This document shows, one piece after another, positions 58,077 to 64,000 of a DNA stretch of 64,000 bases (positions within the stretch are counted from its first letter, which is position 1; each line of letters starts with the position of its first letter). Source of the stretch: Jaltomata sinuosa. Taxonomy: Eukaryota; Streptophyta; Magnoliopsida; Solanales; Solanaceae. Under the pieces are notes generated by a model, which was not told the DNA's origin, ran no database searches, and saw only the letters and a list, made by a program, of their open reading frames with translations. The stretch covers positions 186,001 through 250,000 of the forward strand of contig QJPP01000817.1 of the NCBI GenBank assembly GCA_003996215.1, read 5' to 3'. The position numbers and the translations under genes are program-made.

Positions 58077-60404
58077 GTATAATTTGATATTCAAAATACA
58101 TTGAAAATAATCACAAAGAAGTATAAACCGTTTAGTGTTGTGAAATTAATATCGTTTTTTAAGTGTACATGAGTACATCAACAATAAATGACCCATTAGT
58201 GACACATTAGACCAAGACTCACTATACTTATCATAATATTAAGAGGTACTTAAGGAAACTTCTTTGATATGCACGAGCCATTAAAAAATAATAATCTTTG
58301 GTTTACAATTGGTAAAAAATGAAAGAAAACTCTTCAAGTTGTATTTCAACCTTTGTTATCTTCATTTTTTTCCAGCAATGTTAACATCAAGAATCTTTTC
58401 AAAGTATTGCAAGTTCTAGAAGAAACTTAGTTTCACAACATATAAAGTTTTACGTTTAATTGGAAGCTAAGTTATCAATTTAAACCACCAAAAGTTACGG
58501 TGAAGTAGTAAGTACTCTTTCGTCCTTAATTAGAGGTCTCAAGATTGAGCCGTAAGTATTGAATCACCTTTTGTAGAGGATGTTTTACCCCAAAAGGAAA
58601 CTTTCTGGCGCGAATAAAATTAGTCGAATTTCAAAAGCGAATACTCGACACCAAAAAAAAGTTACCAATTTAATCCATCACTATCTGTATGAAAAAAATA
58701 TAATTTCCTATTTGCAAGTCCTATTCATATGAGGTTATCCCCTGACATCACTCCGGAAGATTATGTGCATGCATTCAATGAATACACCTACACAATGAAC
58801 TAGCTATTCCTTTTTTATTTGGTAAAGAAAAATAATCAAGGTCGGATCCAGAATTTAAATTTTTTGAATTCAATATCTTTAAGGTTCTTACCATTAAATT
58901 TATTATATAATTTTAAAGCTATGAATTCATATCTAGTATTCATTCTATATAAGAAAAATAAAAGGCTTTCATAATAATTTTCATAGATCGAGAGAGAAGT
59001 TCTCATTCTATACATGACAGATCGAGAAAGAAGTTTAGCCATAAACCCAATTATATTCTTCAAGGAATTTTTCTTGCACTTGAAATCTGTTTTTGTAACG
59101 TTTGATCAATAGTCGTTGGGAAGGACTTGGTTCTTTCACTTCGTGCATAGAACTTCTGCAACCCATTTCCTCCAATAGACATGTTAAGAACATGGTTCTT
59201 GCATAATGTTTTGTCAATCATGAGAACTCAAATTAATCAGCATAGCTTAACAATTGTACACAACTGATCGTTGTGGAGAATGATAGTAAAAGCTAATGAT
59301 GATGGTGAATGATGATAGTGGTTGACGATAGACAATTCTAACTGATGATGGTGATTAGCGTTGAAATGTTACTTATTGAATTTGTTTTTTCAGTTCTATC
59401 AAGGAAGTTATTTTCCAAATTCTTAAAGAACTTGTTTTCTTTAAAAAAAAATGTTAAATTTACCAACCAAAAGTGAGCAAATCAAAAACTATTTTTCTGA
59501 AAAACGAAAAAAGTTTCCCTCCATAACAAACACTCTTAAAGTTAGATTATTTTTTTATATATATAATTTCTTTAAATAAGCTAATAAGAAAATAGCGTCA
59601 CCCGACTTGAAACGAACATAAAGTACTTCCTTCAAAACACTTTACTTGTTACATTTTTAGTTTATCCACCGCTTAAGAAAATTATTAAGTAGAGGATAAT
59701 TTGATTAAATTATTCTTATTTATTATTCCTCTCAATTTGATTTTTTTTCTTTTGCATTACATTATCATCTCTCCATATTTATAACTAAAAATAAAAGTGA
59801 AAATAAACAACTAATCATATCTTAATTTTTTTAATGACAAATATTATAAACCATTTATTTTTAATAATGATGAGCAGTAAAATGATCCGAAGAAAAGTAA
59901 GTATTGTTAGGATTTGACTAGTTGTTAGAAAGTCAGTAGTTTAGTAGCTTTCCTTAGTTGTTTCCTCAAAATTTGGACTAGATTTTTAGCTTTGACCAAT
60001 TGAAATATTTGACTGTTGATATTAGAAAAGTAAGCGGTATCATAATAGCTATAGTATTAGCTAACATGCCCAAAAGTCACACATAACTAGTTTGTGACAT
60101 AAACTAGTATATATTTGGATAAACTATTTATACATATTAAATAAGTTCATTAATATAAATTTATGATTTGAGCTACAGTTATTGATTTTGTCAAATTCGT
60201 AACTTTCACTGCGGCTCCATTGTTGATCAAGGGAGGATGCACCTTGCTGGTACTGGTTCATGTGAATCCAGTATTCTCGATGAAACATAAATTTATGTAT
60301 AAGTTTATTAAAATTACTATATAAATATAGACATGCAATCATAACTTTGAGTCTTTAACAATATAATGAGTTAAATGTTAAGAATTTTAAAGATTCATGA
60401 ACAC
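58077..60404. other. AT-rich intergenic DNA
   Basis: No gene found. Near 58838 the text GGTCGGATCCAGAATTTAAA resembles the end of hAT MITEs but has no partner. Around 59280-59360 the sequence is rich in TGATGATGGTGA-like words. ORFs are short and lack motifs. Confidence 0.4.
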
Positions 60405-60500
60405 TTCAACAACAACATAATCAATGATATCCCATAAAGTGAGGTCTAGAGAGGGTCCATAGAGTGTATACAGACCTTACCCCTATCTCATGGACTCAAG
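60405..60500 (-). mobile_element. 3' tail of an RTE-type LINE, second copy
   Basis: CAACAACAACATAATCAATG, ATATCCCATAAAGTGAGGTC, GAGTGTATACAGACCTTACC and CCTATCTCATGG follow the same order as 55766-55885. Confidence 0.6.
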
Positions 60501-60732
60501 TTAAGCAAAATTTTTGAACACTTAAATCAATAAAATTTAAATTTTGAATTTGTCTCCGCAATTGACTACTCTACATTTGAAAGCTACATAAGCACGAAAA
60601 TAATTGAAAATTAAGTTTTAGTACCGACACTGGTTAAAGATAACCCCTAGAGTCCCTAAAGTTTGTTGGTGAACTTATTATTATTATAAAAGAGAAATTG
60701 ACATTTCGTTCATTAAATGTATATTTTTTGTA

Positions 60733-60738
<6 letters not shown>

Positions 60739-60773
<35 letters not shown>
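60739..60773. repeat. (TA)n microsatellite in the GLR promoter region
   Basis: About 17 TA units, 90 bp upstream of the TATA box. Confidence 0.95.
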
Positions 60774-60778
<5 letters not shown>

Positions 60779-60864
60779 TAATATAATTAATTTTAATCAA
60801 CCGGCCAAATGTATAAATCTCCCTTTTTAAAATTCACATAATGAATAGTAGTCAAATCTCTCTC

Positions 60865-60874
60865 TATATATAAA
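60865..60874 (+). promoter_or_regulatory. TATA box of the GLR gene
   Basis: TATATATAAA, 46 bases before the ATG. The short leader between them (ACACAAGTCATG then CTTGTCAAG before ATG) contains an out-of-frame ATG at 60883, which would lie upstream of or near the expected start of transcription. Confidence 0.6.
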
Positions 60875-60919
60875 ACACAAGTCATGTCTAACTAATCAAA
60901 GACATTATCTCTTGTCAAG

Positions 60920-61217
60920 ATGAGAAAGAAAACAGGAGAAGTCATTATTTTCTCAATTTCCTCCTCTTTTTTCTTGCTATGTTTAGGTATATTTTTCTCC
61001 ATGGAAATGGGCATGGCACAAAACAAATCATCAATAGTTCCAATAAAGGTTGGAGTTGTGTTGGACATGGATAAATTGTTTGGGAAGATGGGCTTGAGTT
61101 GTATATCTATGGCTTTATCAGACTTTTATAGCTCTGATCATGGCTCTAATTATCGAACGAGATTGGTTCTCCATACCCGTGACTCGAAGAGAGACATTGT
61201 TGGCGCTGCTGCTGCAG
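60920..61217 (+). CDS. Glutamate receptor-like protein, exon 1
   Basis: Encodes the N-terminus of a plant GLR channel of the clade-2 style. Residues 1-7 are basic, 8-33 are hydrophobic (signal peptide, then ..GMAQNKSS), and the ligand-binding amino-terminal domain opens with VPIKVGVVLDMDKLFGKMGL and continues SCISMALSDFYSSDH, LVLHTRDSKRDIVGAAAA, which is the hallmark of the family. GLRs are plasma or endomembrane Ca2+-permeable channels gated by amino acids. The exon ends GCTGCAG|GTACGT at 61217 in phase 1; reading on gives TAG at once. No stop interrupts the exon, so the gene may be functional, but the rest lies beyond the window. Confidence 0.9.
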
Positions 61218-61870
61218 GTACGTAGTTTTGAGTTTAAGTTATATGCACTGATAATAGAAACAATTTTACTCATTAGTCTAGGTTATAACTCTATTTTTCA
61301 TACTACCATGACCATATGAGAAGTTATATATGTTGCTGCTGCAGGTACGTAAATTTGAATTTAAGTTATGTGCACTGAAAATAGAAAGAATATTTCTACT
61401 CATTAGTCTAGGTTATAACTCTATTTTTCATACTACCATGTCCGTATGAGAAGTAATTATATGTTGTTGTTGGTCAACTTAACCAGGTTTGAAAGTAGAA
61501 AAAGTTTGAGTCATTTAGTATAGGTTATAAACTCAATTTTTCATATTATCGCCATATGATAAGTTGTTTGTAATTGTTGATTAACTTAAGTTATATGCAC
61601 TGAAAATAGAAAGAATTTTACTCATTAGTCTAGGTTATAACTCTATTTTTCATATTATCATGTCCATATGAGAAGTTATATGTTGTTGTTGGTCAACTTA
61701 ATCAAATTTGAAAGTATAAAAAGTTTTAGTCATTTAGTATAGGTTATAAACTCAATTTTTTTTTTATATTATTGTCCATATGAGAAGTTGTATGTAGTCG
61801 TTGATCAACTTAACCTGACCTGATATTATAAAGAGTAGCGTACGTAGATTATAATTCTATTTTTCACATT
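61206..61870 (+). repeat. Tandem repeat in GLR intron 1, including the exon end
   Basis: GGTTATAACTCTATTTTTCA and its variant GGTTATAAACTCAATTTTT recur near 61281, 61411, 61523, 61633, 61742 and 61848. The two variants alternate from the second copy on, so there is a roughly 220-bp higher-order unit. The first period (126 bp) also duplicates the last bases of exon 1 and the splice donor (GCTGCTGCAGGTACGTA at 61336-61352). Confidence 0.9.
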
Positions 61871-62449
61871 ATCGTTGGGAAGTTAGCTTTTTCACTTGCA
61901 CCAAGAATATCAACTTAAGAAAACTTTATAACTTCGTACATACTAATAACTTAGTTGATCAAGCTTCTGAGAAACAAAATAAAAATAAAAAACACTTATT
62001 TTAGAAAAAGAAGGCGTTTGGACAAGCTCTTAATAAAGAAATAAATATTTTCAAATAGTAGCACAAACAGTTTTTCAGCTTTTGAGCACAAGGTTACTCA
62101 TATAAAAAAATCATATTTGTCAAACTAATTAGTACGTAGTGACTTTCTAGATTTCAGAATTAATTATCCATTAATTTTTTTTATATTTAGTTACAACTTT
62201 TTTTTGTAATCTTTAAGGTATTTTTTGTTTAGATTTGTCTCTCTACTTATTGGTAGACATATTCCATTAAAAAGTTAAATTTGAGAGTTATTAAACTAAA
62301 TTAATTAGAAAATACAACTCGTAATATATAGGCTCATTATATATCCATTTAAATAATGTTAAATCTTTTAAAAGATACTCATATCGTATTTAATTATTAT
62401 TTAACATAAATAAGTGTTTAACCATGTTTTCTGTGTCACCTTGCTACTC

Positions 62450-62780
62450 CCTCAGTATCAATTTATGCGTACTTTTCGTTTCTGAATTTTAAACTATGTG
62501 AACTTTGACCAACAATTTAAATTTATTTTTTCATGAGAAGAATTACAATAACTTATAATATTTTTTGTATAATCTTTGAATATTTAAATTTTAATTTTTA
62601 AAATATTAAGTTGATATAATCCAATTTAACTTTAAAAAATTAGTCACGTGATATTGTTGGATTAGGCTTTCGCCCATTATCCAAGGTTCCCCGCTGCTAT
62701 CCCCAGTGGGAGTTCGAGCCGTGTCTCAAACCCAGTATAACTGATCATCCGAAAAGATCAGCTAAGCAAGTCACATCATG
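62450..62780. repeat. MITE- and SINE-like fragments in GLR intron 1
   Basis: TACTCCCTCAGTATCAATTT at about 62450 is of the Stowaway-terminus type, but no right end was found. At 62655-62760, GGATTAGGCTTTCGCCCATT, then GTGGGAGTTCGAGCCGTG includes a B-box-like GTTCGAGCC and could be a tRNA-derived fragment. Confidence 0.35.
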
Positions 62781-63042
62781 GTTTTAATTTGACAGTCTAT
62801 TAATGTTATTCAAGTGGTAGTTTGGTACACATACGATTGACAAAAAAATAAAATCATAGTAATTAAATAGCTAACCATTTTGACGTTGACTTCTTGACTT
62901 TTTCTACATGTAATTAAAGAATTTAGAGTAAATACAAGTAGTATTAAAGATTTTATAATAGGAGAATAGAATATCATGGTAGTGTGGTACCACACATATT
63001 TCTTCTCCATTTTGACCGATTCAAATTAAACTTCAAACTTAT

Positions 63043-63585
63043 ATTCCCTCTATTTCAAAATAGTTGTCACATTTTGCTTTTCGAGAGTTAATTTGACTAA
63101 TTTTTTAAATTAAATTAAATTAATTTAATATTTTAAAACTAAAATCTAGATATTCAAAAATTATACGAAAAGTACTATAAGTTGCCACTACTAAAAAATC
63201 ACTATTTTCCCACTGAAATTTTCCATCGAAAAATATTCAGTGGCTATTCCCGCAAATATTTTGATTGAATTGATCAGTGGAAAAAGAAGAAATAGTAATG
63301 TTTCATATGAAAAAATTAGGAAGTTTCCCACTATTTCAGTGAGATTTCTTTTATCACCATACATTTTCACAGTCATGAACTGATTCGGTGAAAAATAGAT
63401 GAGAAAATCATGTTCTACAGCACAAATTTTTCACTGATTTGTGGTGGAAAAAATCTTTGTTTCTAGTAGTGTGCAATTCTTTTCGTATCAATATGATGAG
63501 AAAATGAATCTTAAAATGTTGATATAGTTCATGTGATTTGACTCTCAAAAAGTTAAACACGACAAGTATTTTGAGGGGGAGACAT
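63043..63585. mobile_element. Stowaway-like MITE in GLR intron 1
   Basis: Left end TATTCCCTCTATTTCAAAAT and AGTTGTCACATTTTGC are matched in reverse by GACAAGTATTTTGAGGGGG on the right. The inner part CTTTTCGAGAGTTAATTTGAC has its counterpart ATTTGACTCTCAAAAAG. The CTCCCTC-type terminus and TA flanks are those of Stowaway (Tc1/mariner-mobilised) elements. It is split by a CACTA MITE; without it the element would be about 250 bp. Confidence 0.7.
63186..63471. mobile_element. CACTA-type MITE nested in the Stowaway-like MITE
   Basis: Begins CACTACTAAAAAATCAC and ends TTGTTTCTAGTAGTG, the CACTA terminal signature in inverted orientation. A three-base duplication TGC flanks it (63183-63185 and 63472-63474), the CACTA length. 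Internal text has repeated subterminal motifs such as TTTTCCCACTGAA and TTTTTCACTGA. 286 bp, no ORF. Confidence 0.9.
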
Positions 63586-64000
63586 AGTAACTTAAACCAC
63601 AAGTTGTTCATAGTAATGATTAATATATAGTTTATTACGTTGACATATCCTTTTATGAATATATAATTAGAAACTAACATAATAATTAATTATAGGTGCA
63701 TGCTTGGGTAACATATGGCACTGACTCATCTGACTTATATTCTAATTTTGATTTCTTGTTGAAAAATATAGAAATTTAGATTAGGTAAGTTAAAAAAATT
63801 AAAATATCAACAACATGTCTTGATAATTTAAATGTTAGGTTTGTTGAGCCTAGTATATTGAAAAATAGTTTAGATATGGATTAAAAAAGAACTAATTTCT
63901 ATTGTAACTAAAGCAAACATTGTGCATTATAGTTTGAAAAGAGAGCACTCCTAACTATTTTCTTTCAACCTTACCCAATCAAAATCAAAAGAATGAAATT

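Larger units (their letters stand above)
61218..64000 (+). other. Intron 1 of the GLR gene (start)
   Basis: Begins GTACGTAG and continues past the end of the window; no coding resumption (the expected next block after the AAAA segment) was found. It holds a tandem repeat, a Stowaway-like MITE with an inserted CACTA MITE, and other MITE-like pieces. Confidence 0.7.

Noticed and set aside
60883..60885. Alternative GLR start codon upstream
   Set aside because: It is out of frame with the conserved coding region and very close to the likely transcription start.

Overview
The window reads as a repeat-dense stretch of a plant nuclear genome, most likely from the nightshade family (Solanaceae). Evidence for this: a recognisable TS-type SINE (57.4 kb), several RTE-clade LINE pieces of the type that litters nightshade genomes, including 3' tails with CAACAACAAC ends, long-LTR Ty3/gypsy elements whose LTRs end in GGGTCGTGACA next to an initiator-Met primer site, and the first exon of a glutamate-receptor-like (GLR) gene with a plant TATA box and GT donor. 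I cannot name the species. No prokaryotic features are present.

Layout. 1-2180: non-coding repeat. 2181-5560: element A, a Ty3/gypsy 5' LTR, primer site and broken gag. 5560-10137: LTR debris, including a probable solo LTR on the minus strand (5925 to about 9661). 10138-29298: element B, a Tekay-like chromoviral Ty3/gypsy element on the plus strand (gag, protease, RT/RNase H, integrase, chromodomain, 3' LTR). Its pol is split twice. Element C (13453-17854, minus strand, non-autonomous, 5-bp target duplication ACCAC) sits between RNase H and integrase. Element D (18981-26819, minus strand, same LTR family as B) sits between integrase and chromodomain. 29299-37000: AT-rich DNA with MITE-like elements and an interrupted tandem repeat. 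37000-38850: the last two exons of an unidentified minus-strand gene, then a MITE. 38831-49810: a LINE cluster with two L1-clade ORF1/ORF2 remnants and two RTE fragments. 50700-51560: a candidate promoter and first exons of a minus-strand gene. 52371-54366: a fold-back element with nine copies of a roughly 111-bp tandem repeat. 54779-60500: hAT-type elements, SINEs and LINE tails. 60865-64000: promoter, exon 1 and the start of a long, MITE-filled intron 1 of the GLR gene.

All transposon coding regions seen carry stops, frameshifts or substituted catalytic residues, so none looks autonomous. Only three pieces look like host genes: GLR exon 1 (strong), the 37.7-38.0 kb terminal exons (moderate) and the 50.8-51.4 kb 5' exons (weak to moderate). 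I did not find a convincing new multi-gene system. The most unusual structures are the opposed LTR pair of elements D and B (a multi-kilobase inverted repeat with a 0.36-kb spacer), the fold-back element at 52.4-54.4 kb, the hAT element carrying a tRNA-like Pol III promoter, and the duplicated exon-end and splice donor in GLR intron 1.
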